Positions 10,468-20,282 of a DNA stretch of 62,198 bases are shown here, in pieces. A model generated the notes under the pieces. The model was not told where the DNA came from and did no database searches. It saw only the letters and a list, made by a program, of their open reading frames with translations. Origin of the DNA: Bacteroidales bacterium. GTDB lineage: Bacteria > Planctomycetota > Planctomycetia > Gemmatales > Gemmataceae. Location: assembly GCA_026931725.1 (NCBI GenBank), contig JAIXLE010000082.1, forward strand, positions 1-62,198, in the 5' to 3' direction. Positions within the stretch are counted from its first letter, which is position 1; each line of letters opens with the position of its first letter. The position numbers and the translations under genes were made by a program.

Positions 10468-10496
10468 TTGCAACCCACGTCCCTGCGATTTATATT
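10468..10496 (+). promoter_or_regulatory. Sigma70-like promoter of the DUF1559 operon
   Basis: A -35 box TTGCAA at 10468-10473 and a -10 box TATATT at 10491-10496 are separated by exactly 17 bp, in an A+T-rich pocket 86 bp before the start codon of the DUF1559 gene. It is the best-formed vegetative promoter I see in the window. Confidence 0.6.
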
Positions 10497-10581
10497 CTCA
10501 TTGCTTCTCAGGTGTAGTTGTTCGTTCACCTTGTACTGACTCGCAACAGGGTACTCATTTCTCTCGGCCTGGAGGTTTGGC

Positions 10582-11556
10582 ATGACTCACAGGATTTTGC
10601 CACGATGGCCCAACCGACGTGATGGATTCACATTGATTGAATTGTTGGTCGTGATCGCCATTATCGCGGTGTTGATTGGTCTGTTGTTGCCAGCCGTGCA
10701 AAAGGTGCGAGAAGCGGCCGCCCGGACAAAATGCACCAATAACCTCAAACAGTTGGCCGTGGGGATGCACAATTTTCACGATACTTACGGTCATTTCCCC
10801 GCAGGGCTCAAGTATGCCGGTAACTATTTCGCGGCGGGGTTCAATGCGGATAGCAATGAAACGACTTGGGTGACGTTTCTCCTTCCTTTCATCGAGCAAG
10901 ATGCCCTCTATCGCAAAGTGGATTTCAACGGAAACATGGGTAATCCGTCTGGCCCAAATGGTGCAGTGGATAATTCCCTAGTCGCCAAGACCCCCATTGT
11001 GACAATGCTCTGCCCGAGTGATCGCCCGGAGAGTGGCCTGTGGTTCAGTGGCTGGACACGCGGCAATTACGCGGCGAACTTTGGGATCGGGCCGTATATC
11101 AGTGTCCACACGAAGCCGACGGCGGAAAATTCGGTCACGTCTCCGGGGCCAATCGGGGTGAACTCCCGATTCGCGGTTGTTCACATTACCGATGGATCGA
11201 GCAATACGGCTTTAGTCAGTGAATTGATTCGCACGGGTGGGAACGATGCCCGAGGGGTCATGCATTACCCGGAAGGGCCGAACTACATGCACAATTATGC
11301 TCCGAATGATCCCACTCCCGATTTGACCCGGCCAGGCTGCGTGTCGCTGCCCGAGGCACCATGTACGACAGGGCATAGCGGGTGGAGTGACCGGAATATC
11401 ATTCACTCCGCCCGCAGTCGCCATGTCGGGGGCGTGAACATGGCTCTGTGTGATGGCAGTGTGCGTTTCGTGCGGAGTAGTGTCGCGGCTCCCACATGGA
11501 AAGCTCTCGGTACGATTATGGCCGTATCCGGGGAAGTGATTCCGACGGACTTCTAA
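10582..11556 (+). CDS. DUF1559 protein with prepilin-type N-terminal cleavage signal
   Basis: Product of 324 residues. The N-terminus [20 protein letters not shown] is a textbook prepilin signal: cleavage after Gly15, Phe16 as +1, Glu20 as +5, then a long hydrophobic helix. The next segment ([20 protein letters not shown]) and the C-terminal H-x9-DG motif ([12 protein letters not shown]) define the DUF1559 family, heavily expanded in Planctomycetes and thought to form pilin- or pseudopilin-like surface proteins. The precursor needs PilD-type processing, which is not encoded here. It heads an apparent operon with a lipoprotein (18-bp gap) and the PSD1/DUF1501 pair. SD-like GGAGG lies at ~10570, about 7 nt before the ATG. 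Confidence 0.93.
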   Translation: MTHRILPRWPNRRDGFTLIELLVVIAIIAVLIGLLLPAVQKVREAAARTKCTNNLKQLAVGMHNFHDTYGHFPAGLKYAGNYFAAGFNADSNETTWVTFLLPFIEQDALYRKVDFNGNMGNPSGPNGAVDNSLVAKTPIVTMLCPSDRPESGLWFSGWTRGNYAANFGIGPYISVHTKPTAENSVTSPGPIGVNSRFAVVHITDGSSNTALVSELIRTGGNDARGVMHYPEGPNYMHNYAPNDPTPDLTRPGCVSLPEAPCTTGHSGWSDRNIIHSARSRHVGGVNMALCDGSVRFVRSSVAAPTWKALGTIMAVSGEVIPTDF

Positions 11557-11574
11557 TCTGAGCCGGGGGCGATC

Positions 11575-12027
11575 ATGCAAACATGGCATCGACAGAGTTT
11601 TCTGACTCTCCCCACAATCATAACCTGGGGATTGTTCGTTCTTACTGGTTGTGGTGGTGGACCCGTAGCGATCGTGTCGGGTACAATTACCGTGGCGGGA
11701 AAGCCGCTCACGGAAGGAAGCATCCACATTGAACCCGCCCAAGGGGAAGGGCAGGCGACCGGCGCGAAAATCGTGGATGGCCACTATACAATTGCCGAAG
11801 ATGTAGGAATGCCCCCAGGTGAGAAGCATGTGACGATCCGCGGTTCAATCAAGACGGGCAAGCAGGTTGAAGCGGGACCACCGACCCCCAAAGGAACGAT
11901 GATTGACGAGATTATCATTTATCCACCGATTGGGATGCAGCCGGACGTTCATACCATCACAGTAGAAGCCGGTGAGAATACGCAATCCTTCGACCTGCCC
12001 GCAATAACGGCACCAAAACGTCGATGA
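11575..12027 (+). CDS. Small lipoprotein with carboxypeptidase-regulatory-like fold
   Basis: Product of 150 residues. A hydrophobic signal ends in the lipobox LTGC with Cys26 as the lipidation site. The mature part starts VAIVSGTITVAGKPLTEGSI, typical of the Ig-like carboxypeptidase regulatory domain often found beside DUF1559 genes in Planctomycetes, and ends with a short basic tail. It lies 18 bp after the DUF1559 stop, so the two are probably cotranscribed and translationally linked. I infer an envelope-attached accessory to the pilin-like protein. No catalytic residues are visible. Confidence 0.82.
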   Translation: MQTWHRQSFLTLPTIITWGLFVLTGCGGGPVAIVSGTITVAGKPLTEGSIHIEPAQGEGQATGAKIVDGHYTIAEDVGMPPGEKHVTIRGSIKTGKQVEAGPPTPKGTMIDEIIIYPPIGMQPDVHTITVEAGENTQSFDLPAITAPKRR

Positions 12028-12145
12028 TGCGGTGGAAATGAGAGTGTGGCCTACCAAATACCCTGGGCACGGAAATCTTCTGCTGTCCCGGTTCGTTTTT
12101 CCTTTCGTTCGGGTTTGGGTGTGCATCATGATTCTCTTCACGCTT

Positions 12146-15100
12146 ATGGCAACGCGGCCAAACGCCCGGATTTTGATGGTGCCACTCGTTGCGCTTCTGT
12201 TTCACCCCGTTTTGCCTTCAGCCTCTGCGGTTGATCCGCCCACGGAAGCGGAAACCGTTTTTGAGAAAGAAGTCCGTCCGGTCCTCGTCCAGCACTGCCA
12301 GCGGTGCCACGGCCCCCGCAAGCAGGAATCCGGCTTACGAGTCGATTCCCGTGAGGCCATGCTCAAAGGTGGGGTGAGCGGGCCGGGGATTGTCCCAGGG
12401 AAACCCGATCAAGGGACGATTCTGGCCGCGGTGCATCATCGTGGTGACATCGCCATGCCCCCGGATGAGAAACTGGCCGATCGCCAAATCGCGGCTCTGG
12501 CCAAATGGGTCGCCGCGGGAGCGGTCTGGCCGCAGGCGAACACCGCCCCCGCCGCCACCCAAGACAGTATCGCAGCCAGCACCCGCAAGCACTGGGCCTT
12601 TCAACCTGTTCAAGCTCCCGCTGTTCCGAAAACGCAAAACAGCACTTGGCCCGCCTCCGACATCGACCGCTTTATTCTGGCTCGCCTGGAAACGGCCAAA
12701 CTTCCACCGGCACCGCCCGCGGATAAACGGACCCTGCTCCGGCGCGTCACGTTCGATCTGACAGGGTTGCCGCCCACACCCGCGGAGATTGCGGCGTTTC
12801 TGGCGGATACTTCACCCGATGCCTTTGCCAAGGTGGTCGATCGGTTGCTAGCCTCCCCCCATTATGGGGAACGCTGGGGGCGGCACTGGCTCGATGTGGC
12901 CCGCTACGCGGATACCGCCGGAGATGGAGCCGATTACCCAGTGCGTGAAGCCTACAAATACCGCGATTGGGTCATCACCGCTTTCAATAAGGATCTTCCG
13001 TACGATCAGTTTATTCGTCAGCAGATTGCTGGTGATATTCTGGCCAAAAATGCCCCAGCCGATCAGTACGATGACTACGTTACGGCAACGGGATTTCTCG
13101 CCATCGGAAAGCGGTACGGCTACAGCCCGAAACCCGATTATCAGTACCTCGACTTCGCCGATGTGATTGAATCGGTAGGGCGTTCCCTGCTGGGACTGTC
13201 GCTCGGATGTGCCCGCTGCCACGATCACAAGTACGAACCCGTTTCGATTGAAGATTACTACGCGCTCTACGGCATCTTCCAGAGTACCCAATGGGCGTTC
13301 CCCGGTGGGGAAGAACACAAGCGGCCCGCGCACTTCCCGCCATTGGTTCCCCCGGCCGAGGTCGCGCGACTGGAACAAGTAAAGGCCCAGGAACTCGCCC
13401 AACTGGATAGCGAGATCGCCAAGCTCAACCGCGAACGGGGACAACTGGATGGTACTGGCCGCGTGGGTGGGTTGGATTTAGGGCTTGAGAATCAGCCCCT
13501 TGGCAAACCGCCCGCGGGGGTCTGGCTCTCGGCGGGACCGAACGCTGTACTGGCCGAGGCCCAAAGCCCCTTCGCCCACGTTCACCCGACGGGCACACGC
13601 GGAGTCCGCGTCGGCTCGAGCGCGGCCAACAACGGGGTGCGTTATGTGTTCCGTCCCGGTTTACGCGCCGTGGCGGGGCAGAAGATGCACTTCACCATCG
13701 ACTTCCGCACCGTGGCTCCGACTGATAAGACCGGGGCGTATCGTTTCTACCTTGGTCAGGGGGTTATCGCCTCCACGGCGGTGGATTGCAGTGTGACACC
13801 GACCGAGTTTGCCATTAAGAATGGCTCAAAATGGGAAGTGATCCGCAAACTGACACCGGGGACATGGTACACGCTCCAACTGACCATCGACCATGCCACA
13901 AAGACATTTTCCGGGCAAGTGGGGACGGCCAACGATCGAACCACCTTCGAGAACAAGAGCGTTTTTCCGGGTTGGAATGGCGTAATCGATACATTCATTT
14001 GTGATGGAAATGGCCACGTCGCCGGCCCCGCCGCCACACGGGATCTCGATAACCTGGGGTTGTCGGAAACGGCGTTCCCAGCCGTTGGCAGTACGACTCC
14101 CGCTGTGGCTCCACTCCCCGCTGATGCTCAAGCCCGCATTCAAAAGCTCGATGCGGAAATCACGGCCATCACGAAGAGGCGAGCCGATGTTCAAGCCCGA
14201 GTGGCCTACCCGGTCGCTTACGCGGTAAGCGAGGGGAAACCGATGAATGTGCGGGTGCAGTTGCGGGGGGAGCCGGATCGACTCGGAGCCGAAGTTCCCC
14301 GGCGTTTCCTCTCGGTTTTGGGCGGCGATCCGGTTCCCGCGAACGAACCGGGCAGCGGGCGGTTGCAGTTGGCGGAATGGATCACCCGCCCCACGAATCC
14401 GCTCACGGCCCGCGTGTTCGTCAATCGCGTCTGGCAAGGGCATTTTGGGCGGGGACTGGTGGCCACTGCCAGCGACTTTGGCCTACGCGGTAGCCCACCG
14501 AGTCACCCAGAACTACTGGATCATTTGACGGCTCGGTTCATGGCCTCGGGTTGGTCCACGAAGTCGCTGCATCGTTGGATTCTTTTATCCAACGTGTATC
14601 AGCAGTCGAGTTTAGCCGATGAAGCGGGGCGGGCCGCTGATCCCGAAAATATCCTCTGGGGTCGATTCCCCCGGCAACCGCTCGATGCGGAGTCCATCCG
14701 TGATGGCATGTTGGCCATCAGCGGCTTGCTCGATCGCACACCGCCCCAGGAACACCCTTTCCCGCCCGTGGAAACCTGGGCGTTCACAATCCATCGACCA
14801 TTCCACGCGGTGTATGAATCGAACCATCGTGGCGTGTACCTGATGCGTCAACGGAATAGTCGACACCCGTTCCTGTCGCAATTCGATGCGGCGGACCCCA
14901 ACTTGAGCGTGGCCGAACGCAAGCCGACCATCACACCGAAGCAGTCACTGTATTTGATGAATTCACCGTTCATGCACACGCAATCCACGGCGTTCGCGCA
15001 GGCGTTGTTACAGCAACCGGGGGATGCTCAAGCGCATGCTCGTGCGGCATTCGAGCAGGTGCATGGCCGAGTGCCGGATGACAGCACCATCGCGGAAGCA

Positions 15101-15232
15101 GTCACGTTCGTCGAAACGTATCAGAATCAGCTGACGCAAGGCAAGCCGCCAACCCCCGCGCAAACCGTTGCCGCCTGGGCCGCTCTGGGCCGCGTGTTGT
15201 TCATGAGCAACGGATTCTTATATGTCGACTGA
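12146..15232 (+). CDS. PSCyt1/DUF1549/DUF1553 (PSD1-type) cytochrome-domain protein
   Basis: About 1,028 residues from the chosen ATG, which gives a clean signal peptide (MATRPNARILMVPLVALLFH, ending ASA|VDPP). Alternative in-frame starts lie at 12128 and 12032. A PSCyt1 module carries a heme-binding CQRCH (residues 51-55) and the DRQIAALAKWVAAGA helix. DUF1549 follows with RHWLDVARYADTAG and a second CxxCH (CARCHDHK). A coiled coil, then an inserted lectin/LamG-like beta-domain (~450-640), precede DUF1553 with NPLTARVFVNRVWQGHFGRG and ILLSNVYQQSS. These secreted planctomycetal proteins are always paired with DUF1501 proteins, here 17 bp downstream. Their role in glycan use or electron transfer is unproven. 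Two potential c-type hemes are inferred from the motifs. Confidence 0.9.
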   Translation: MATRPNARILMVPLVALLFHPVLPSASAVDPPTEAETVFEKEVRPVLVQHCQRCHGPRKQESGLRVDSREAMLKGGVSGPGIVPGKPDQGTILAAVHHRGDIAMPPDEKLADRQIAALAKWVAAGAVWPQANTAPAATQDSIAASTRKHWAFQPVQAPAVPKTQNSTWPASDIDRFILARLETAKLPPAPPADKRTLLRRVTFDLTGLPPTPAEIAAFLADTSPDAFAKVVDRLLASPHYGERWGRHWLDVARYADTAGDGADYPVREAYKYRDWVITAFNKDLPYDQFIRQQIAGDILAKNAPADQYDDYVTATGFLAIGKRYGYSPKPDYQYLDFADVIESVGRSLLGLSLGCARCHDHKYEPVSIEDYYALYGIFQSTQWAFPGGEEHKRPAHFPPLVPPAEVARLEQVKAQELAQLDSEIAKLNRERGQLDGTGRVGGLDLGLENQPLGKPPAGVWLSAGPNAVLAEAQSPFAHVHPTGTRGVRVGSSAANNGVRYVFRPGLRAVAGQKMHFTIDFRTVAPTDKTGAYRFYLGQGVIASTAVDCSVTPTEFAIKNGSKWEVIRKLTPGTWYTLQLTIDHATKTFSGQVGTANDRTTFENKSVFPGWNGVIDTFICDGNGHVAGPAATRDLDNLGLSETAFPAVGSTTPAVAPLPADAQARIQKLDAEITAITKRRADVQARVAYPVAYAVSEGKPMNVRVQLRGEPDRLGAEVPRRFLSVLGGDPVPANEPGSGRLQLAEWITRPTNPLTARVFVNRVWQGHFGRGLVATASDFGLRGSPPSHPELLDHLTARFMASGWSTKSLHRWILLSNVYQQSSLADEAGRAADPENILWGRFPRQPLDAESIRDGMLAISGLLDRTPPQEHPFPPVETWAFTIHRPFHAVYESNHRGVYLMRQRNSRHPFLSQFDAADPNLSVAERKPTITPKQSLYLMNSPFMHTQSTAFAQALLQQPGDAQAHARAAFEQVHGRVPDDSTIAEAVTFVETYQNQLTQGKPPTPAQTVAAWAALGRVLFMSNGFLYVD

Positions 15233-15249
15233 TTTTAGGAGTTCATCAG

Positions 15250-16665
15250 ATGTTCTCTCCCTCTAGCCGTCGTCAATTTTTACAGCGAGCCTCGGGCGGT
15301 TTCGGGGCGATTGCGCTGGCGGGTCTGCTGGCGGACACCCAAGCGGCGGAAGTACGCCAGGCGGCAGGTTCCCCCACGGACCCGCTCGCTCCCCGGCCGG
15401 GTCACTTTCCCGCCAAGGCGGATCGGGTGATCTTCCTGTTCTCGACCGGCGGTGTCTCGCACGTCGATACCTTCGACTACAAGCCGCGACTCGTGGCGGA
15501 CCACGGCAAAAAGATTTCCGCGACACGCTGGCTCAACAAGCCGGGGAAGTTTGAACGCTTCCTGATTCGTCCGCACTGGAAGTTCCAGCCGTATGGCCAA
15601 AGTGGCACCCCGGTCAGTGAACTTTTCCCGCACCTGGGTGGCGTGATCGACGATGTGGCGGTCTTGAATGCCATGTACTGCGAAAGTGACGGCCATGATA
15701 AAGCCACGCTGGCGGCCCATACCGGCTCCGCGCAGTTCGCCCGACCGAGCGCGGGTGCCTGGGTGAGTTATGGCCTCGGCACAGTGAACCGGAACCTGCC
15801 CTCGTTCATGGTGCTAGCTCCGCACGCTCCCTACGCCGCCGGGCAAACCTGGGGCAGCGACTTCCTACCCGCTTGCCATCAAGGAACACACGTCATCCCC
15901 GGCGCGGAACCGCTTCCCAACCTCCGGCCCCGCACCCCCCAGCCCGGCTTGCAACGCATGGAGTTGGACCTACTCGCACGCCTGAATCAGGACCATTTGC
16001 GACAACATCCCGCGGATCAGGCACTCGATGCCCGTATCCGCTCGTTTGAAACCGCGTTCGGGATGCAACGTGAAGCCCCCGAAGCCTTCGATTTATCCCA
16101 GGAAACCGAGGAGACATTAAACCTTTACGGAATCAATCGGAAGACAACCACGGGGTTCGGCTGGCAGTGCCTCGTGGCCCGACGACTGGCCGAACGCGGG
16201 GTCCGCTTCCTGGAACTGATTGATGTCGGATCGTCGAACAACTGGGATTCCCACGGCAACATGGCCGATCATGCCCGGTTGGCCAAGGCGATCGACTTAC
16301 CGATCGCGGCCCTGCTCACGGACCTGAAACGCCGGGGGATGCTGGAACGCACGCTCGTCGTGTGGACAACCGAGTTTGGCCGCACGCCGTTCCATCAACA
16401 GGCAGACCACGCCGGGCGTGAACACCATAACTTGTGCTTCTCCTCATGGATGGCCGGTGGCGGCGTGAAGGGCGGCGTAGTTCATGGCATGTCCGATGAG
16501 CATGGCATCTTCCCGGCCGATGGCAAGGTTCACACGCATGACCTCCATGCCACGATCCTGCATTTGCTAGGCATCGACCATGAACGTCTCACCTATCGCC
16601 ACGCTGGCCGGGATTATCGTTTAACCGATGTCGCGGGTGAAGTGGTCCGCCCCATCCTGGCCTGA
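15250..16665 (+). CDS. DUF1501 protein, Tat-exported, sulfatase-like fold
   Basis: Product of 471 residues. A twin-arginine signal RRQFLQRASGGFGAIALAGL opens the protein, so it is exported folded. DUF1501 motifs are present: FLFSTGGVSHVDTFDYKP near the N-terminus, WTTEFGRTPFHQ in the middle, and DLHATILHLLGIDHERLTYR with a terminal GRDYRLTDVAGEV. The family belongs to the alkaline phosphatase/sulfatase superfamily. It follows the PSD1-type gene by 17 bp, the standard planctomycete pairing, so the two probably act together in the periplasm on an unknown, possibly glycan, substrate. Confidence 0.93.
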   Translation: MFSPSSRRQFLQRASGGFGAIALAGLLADTQAAEVRQAAGSPTDPLAPRPGHFPAKADRVIFLFSTGGVSHVDTFDYKPRLVADHGKKISATRWLNKPGKFERFLIRPHWKFQPYGQSGTPVSELFPHLGGVIDDVAVLNAMYCESDGHDKATLAAHTGSAQFARPSAGAWVSYGLGTVNRNLPSFMVLAPHAPYAAGQTWGSDFLPACHQGTHVIPGAEPLPNLRPRTPQPGLQRMELDLLARLNQDHLRQHPADQALDARIRSFETAFGMQREAPEAFDLSQETEETLNLYGINRKTTTGFGWQCLVARRLAERGVRFLELIDVGSSNNWDSHGNMADHARLAKAIDLPIAALLTDLKRRGMLERTLVVWTTEFGRTPFHQQADHAGREHHNLCFSSWMAGGGVKGGVVHGMSDEHGIFPADGKVHTHDLHATILHLLGIDHERLTYRHAGRDYRLTDVAGEVVRPILA

Positions 16666-16807
16666 TACCGGCATCGGATCGTAATGCCCCTCCTCGGTTG
16701 CACTTTCCGTGACCAGAAGTGCAGCCGGGGCCAACCGGAGCGGGTTCCGTATCTGTATTGTGAACAGAGAATGCCTTCCACGGTAACCCCATCCGCGTAG
16801 GTGCCAA

Positions 16808-17413
16808 GTGGCCGCAGACGAGTTCGTGGTGGCTCTCACGGGAGCTAGTGGTTCCGCGTATGGCTTGCGATTGCTGGAAACGCTGCTCCGCGCGGGCCGC
16901 ACGGTTCACCTCACCCTGAGCCCGGCCGCCGTCACCGTCCTGGCCACGGAATGCGATCGGGTTCTCGATCTGCAACGGTTCACCCCGGAACAATTATTCG
17001 GCCCAGATGCGGCATCGGTCGACTGCTCTCGACTCCGGTATCATCATTACCAGGATTTCCGAGCGGGGATCGCCAGTGGATCCTTTCTCACGAGCGGTAT
17101 GGTCGTTTGCCCATGCAGTATGGGAACCGTGGCCGCCATCGCGCAGGGACTTTCCACCAATCTGATTCATCGTGCCGCGGATGTGCATTTAAAAGAACGG
17201 CGCAAATTGATTCTGGTGCCAAGAGAAACACCCCTGGGATTGATCGGGTTGCGGAATCTGGTCACCGTGACCGAAGCCGGGGCAATCGTTCTCCCGGCCA
17301 TGCCCGCATTTTACACCCGCCCACAAACCCTCTCCGACATGGTGGATTTTGTCGTTGGCCGGATCTGTGATCAACTGGGAGTTGCCCACCCATTGAGCAA
17401 TCGCTGGGGGTGA
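16808..17413 (+). CDS. ubiX: UbiX-type flavin prenyltransferase
   Basis: Makes prenylated FMN from FMN and dimethylallyl phosphate for UbiD-type decarboxylases. The 201-residue product starts at GTG (16808) and shows VVALTGASGSAYGLRLLETL, the FMN/substrate loop ASGSF within GIASGSFLTSGMVVCPCSMG, GLSTNLIHRAADVHLKERRK, LVPRETPLGLIGLRNLVTVT and PAMPAFYTRP, all UbiX hallmarks. No ubiD gene is visible here. It stands alone downstream of the DUF1501 operon, with a hairpin over its stop codon. Confidence 0.95.
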   Translation: MAADEFVVALTGASGSAYGLRLLETLLRAGRTVHLTLSPAAVTVLATECDRVLDLQRFTPEQLFGPDAASVDCSRLRYHHYQDFRAGIASGSFLTSGMVVCPCSMGTVAAIAQGLSTNLIHRAADVHLKERRKLILVPRETPLGLIGLRNLVTVTEAGAIVLPAMPAFYTRPQTLSDMVDFVVGRICDQLGVAHPLSNRWG

Positions 17414-17434
17414 TGCCTGATTTCTGGGCATCAC
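17410..17434 (+). terminator. Stem-loop at the ubiX stop codon
   Basis: A perfect 8-bp stem GTGATGCC / GGCATCAC with a 9-nt loop begins inside the stop codon of ubiX. No T-run follows, so it may be a processing or attenuating hairpin rather than an intrinsic terminator. Confidence 0.5.
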
Positions 17435-17555
17435 TTGGAGCTCAACGGTCGATAATTTCTGATATTTTTTCGGTTTTCGCTGGCAATAGAGAAAGGTCAA
17501 TCTAGTGTTAATAGTTGAGCCTTGGTCAATTCAGGAAAGGTAGCGAGCCGTTCTC

Positions 17556-18692
17556 ATGGCCGTTCCTACAACTCCAATAGAATTTCTAATTTGCGTTCAG
17601 AAAAGTGAACTTCTGAACGCAGACACGCTGGCGGCGTGCCATCAGGAATTGCCACATCTTTCGCCAGATCCTGCCAAAGTTGCCGGTGTGTTTGTGCGGC
17701 GGGGGTTGCTCACGGAACTGCAAGCACGACTCATTCTGTCTGGTCGCTATCGGGGGTTTCACGTCGGTTCCTATACCATTCTGTCGGAAATTGGCCGAGG
17801 CGGGATGGGAGCGGTCTATCTGGCAGAACACAAAGGACTCCGTCGCCAGACCGCGCTGAAAGTCATTTTGGCCGCCAAGGCCGATGTCCCTGGTGTTCTC
17901 GAACGGTTTATCCGAGAAGCACAATCCGCCGCGGCGCTCGATCATGTCAACATCGTGCGTGTTTTTGACATTATTCGCACGGGCGATGCCCACTGGCTCG
18001 TCATGGAGTATGTCGATGGGTACACACTGGATGCGTTGTTGCAGAAGTATCGGGTCATTCCCGTTCAGACCGCTGTGAGCTATGTCGCGCAGGCGGCAGC
18101 CGGTTTACAAGCCGCGCAGGAAAAAGGGTTCGTCCACCGCGACATCAAACCCGCGAACCTGATGGTGTCCAAAACCGGTATCGTTAAAATCCTGGATATG
18201 GGACTGGCCCGCAGCCAGGCGGCTAACGATCAGCTGACGGGGCGATTGGATCGCGGGGCGATTTTGGGAACCGCGGATTACATCGCCCCGGAACAAGCCA
18301 TCCGCGGCCCCGATGTGGACATTCGCGCCGATTTATACAGCCTGGGAATCACACTGTTTTACCTCGTCACTGGGCGACTTCCGTTCCCCGGGAACACGAC
18401 GCAAAAACTGATGCACCACCAGCGAACGCCCGCACCCCGCATCACGGATTTCGATCCGACGCTCCCCCCTGGGCTGGCCGCGGTCGTACAGCGATTGCTG
18501 GCTAAAAAACCGGAAGAACGGTATGCACAACCCAACGACCTGATTGCCGCTCTGGCTCCCTGGCTCCCGAGCACCTCCGGGATGACCAACAATCTGACCG
18601 GCTGGCACACAATCCCCAGTACCGACCACGAAACACTCACCGGCACCGCCATGGCCAGCACCAACCGTATCCCACGGCCCCGCTCGATCTAA
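17556..18692 (+). CDS. Soluble Ser/Thr protein kinase (Hanks type), tandem copy 1
   Basis: Product of 378 residues. An N-terminal ~68-residue helical module (DTLAACHQELPHL, GLLTELQARLILSGRYRGF) of the kind preceding planctomycete kinase domains is followed by a complete kinase: P-loop GRGGMGAVYL (from ~80), catalytic Lys102 (ALKVI), HRDIKPANL (HRD at 194-196), DMG in place of DFG (214-216), and APEQ (~244). It ends after a short Ser/Thr-rich tail with no TM helix, so it should be cytosolic. It aligns without gaps to the kinase 163 bp downstream through residue ~220, indicating tandem duplication. DMG for DFG is frequent in this lineage and compatible with activity. Substrates are unknown. Confidence 0.93.
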   Translation: MAVPTTPIEFLICVQKSELLNADTLAACHQELPHLSPDPAKVAGVFVRRGLLTELQARLILSGRYRGFHVGSYTILSEIGRGGMGAVYLAEHKGLRRQTALKVILAAKADVPGVLERFIREAQSAAALDHVNIVRVFDIIRTGDAHWLVMEYVDGYTLDALLQKYRVIPVQTAVSYVAQAAAGLQAAQEKGFVHRDIKPANLMVSKTGIVKILDMGLARSQAANDQLTGRLDRGAILGTADYIAPEQAIRGPDVDIRADLYSLGITLFYLVTGRLPFPGNTTQKLMHHQRTPAPRITDFDPTLPPGLAAVVQRLLAKKPEERYAQPNDLIAALAPWLPSTSGMTNNLTGWHTIPSTDHETLTGTAMASTNRIPRPRSI

Positions 18693-18855
18693 AGAGGCGA
18701 GTATGGGAAAATCGGAAACCGTTCGCCATTTCCTCAAAATTGTGATGGCCTAATATCTTTCTGTCGCATAAAGTTGTGCTTGTTAGTTGTGAATAGCCCA
18801 CGCTCGCAGCTTCCAAATATCTGTCATTGGATTTGAATTCGCGCAGGGTGAGAAT

Positions 18856-20229
18856 ATGCCAGCGCCCACGGTTGCTCGTGAGTTTCTCGAATTGCTCGAA
18901 AAAAGCGGACTCCTGCAACCTGATGCCCTGGCTCGCATCCACGCGGAACTCTCGAATCTCCCACCCGAACCCGCCAAACTCGCGACCGTCCTGGTCAAAC
19001 GCGGTCTGCTTTCCAAGCTCCAGGCGCGTTTGTTACTCTCCGGGAAGTACAAAGGGTTTATCATCGGCCCCTATGTCATCCGCGATGAAATTGGCAAGGG
19101 GGGGATGGGGGCCGTGTACCTCGCCGAACACCGCTCCCTCCGCCGTCAAGTGGCGCTCAAGGTTCTCCTCGGCGATAAGGTCAACCAACCCGGCGCGGTC
19201 GATCGGTTTTTCCGAGAAGCCCGCGCCGCGGCGGCGCTCGATCACTCCAATATCGTCCGTGTCTTCGATGTCGGGCAGCAAGGCGATTCGTACTATCTGG
19301 TCATGGACTACGTCCCCGGTACGACGCTCGACAAGATTCAAGAAAAAGAATCCACCCTCCCCTATGCGCGAGCCGCGGATTACATTGCTCAAGCGGCGGC
19401 GGGGTTGCAACATGCGGCCGAGAAAGGGTTTGTCCATCGCGACATCAAACCTGCGAATCTGATGGTCACACCCGATGGGATTGTCAAAATCCTCGACATG
19501 GGGCTGGCACGTTCCTTGTGCAAAACCGATGATGTTACCGGCATCAAAGATCGAGACGCGATTTTGGGAACCGCCGATTATGTCTCGCCCGAACAGGCAC
19601 TCGGCAACGCCGATCTGGACATCCGCTCCGACATTTACAGCCTGGGCGCGACATTCTACACGTTACTCATGGGGCATCCCCCTTTCCCCGGTAACGTCGC
19701 GCAAAAACTGATCCACCATCAACAAACCCCGGTTCCCCGTCCCTCGGCAGCCGATCCCGCGATCCCAGAAGGGGTTTCGGACATCGTGGTCCGCATGATG
19801 GCCAAAAGGCGGGAAGACCGATTTCAAAGCCCCCTGGAATTGATGATCGCGCTTTCCAGTTGGCTCTCAGCTGGAAATCCGATGCTGACGGCCCTTTCCA
19901 ATGCGGCCCTGGTCGGAGCCGACTCCGCTGCGGACCTTCTCAGTGGCCCTGCTACCCATCGTGGTCTTCGACCAGGGGCGGTCGGCTCCAGCGTGGTATC
20001 CATCCCGATTCCGCGCACGCCCACGGGCAGCATTTCCGCCATCACGCCCCATCCTACGCATAGTGTCAGTGTCTCGGAAATAGAATTGGCGGAACCGCCG
20101 GACGATTTATACACCCAACCCGTGGAGACGGTTCCACGGGCTCCCACCGCACGCCGAAAACCGATTCTGATCGGTGTCGGTATTCTGGTCGTGTTGGTGG
20201 TAGCCGCCGTCATGGCCCTGGTTATCTGA
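18856..20229 (+). CDS. Membrane-anchored Ser/Thr protein kinase, tandem copy 2
   Basis: Product of 457 residues. Same architecture and register as the preceding kinase: N-terminal helical module (DALARIHAELSNLPPEPAKL, GLLSKLQARLLLSGKYKGF), P-loop at ~80, Lys102, HRD 194-196, DMG 214-216, and SPEQALGNADLDIRSDIYSLG. It differs by a ~100-residue Ser/Thr/Pro-rich linker and a C-terminal hydrophobic helix (~435-457, ILIGVGILVVLVVAAVMALV) at the very end, making it tail-anchored with no periplasmic sensor. The pair thus offers one soluble and one membrane-tethered version of the same kinase. The start ATG at 18856 follows CAGGGTGAGAAT. Confidence 0.93.
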   Translation: MPAPTVAREFLELLEKSGLLQPDALARIHAELSNLPPEPAKLATVLVKRGLLSKLQARLLLSGKYKGFIIGPYVIRDEIGKGGMGAVYLAEHRSLRRQVALKVLLGDKVNQPGAVDRFFREARAAAALDHSNIVRVFDVGQQGDSYYLVMDYVPGTTLDKIQEKESTLPYARAADYIAQAAAGLQHAAEKGFVHRDIKPANLMVTPDGIVKILDMGLARSLCKTDDVTGIKDRDAILGTADYVSPEQALGNADLDIRSDIYSLGATFYTLLMGHPPFPGNVAQKLIHHQQTPVPRPSAADPAIPEGVSDIVVRMMAKRREDRFQSPLELMIALSSWLSAGNPMLTALSNAALVGADSAADLLSGPATHRGLRPGAVGSSVVSIPIPRTPTGSISAITPHPTHSVSVSEIELAEPPDDLYTQPVETVPRAPTARRKPILIGVGILVVLVVAAVMALVI

Positions 20230-20262
20230 ATACTGGGGAATCGGGGCAATCTCGGCGTGCAA

Positions 20263-20281
20263 CCCCTTCGCCAGTAAGGGG
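20263..20281. terminator. Short stem-loop between kinase 2 and purD (convergent)
   Basis: CCCCTT and AAGGGG form a 6-bp stem around a 7-nt loop in the 53-bp gap between convergent genes. It could serve both strands; no clear T-run. Confidence 0.35.
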
Positions 20282-20282
20282 A

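Larger units (their letters stand above)
10270..10581 (+). other. 312-bp intergenic region upstream of the DUF1559 operon
   Basis: No conserved gene is visible. It holds a possible stem-loop after the MCE gene (10293-10346), a 28-codon hydrophobic ORF (10360-10446) and a convincing sigma70-type promoter (10468-10496). The segment from about 10440 on is clearly richer in A+T than the flanking genes. Confidence 0.6.
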
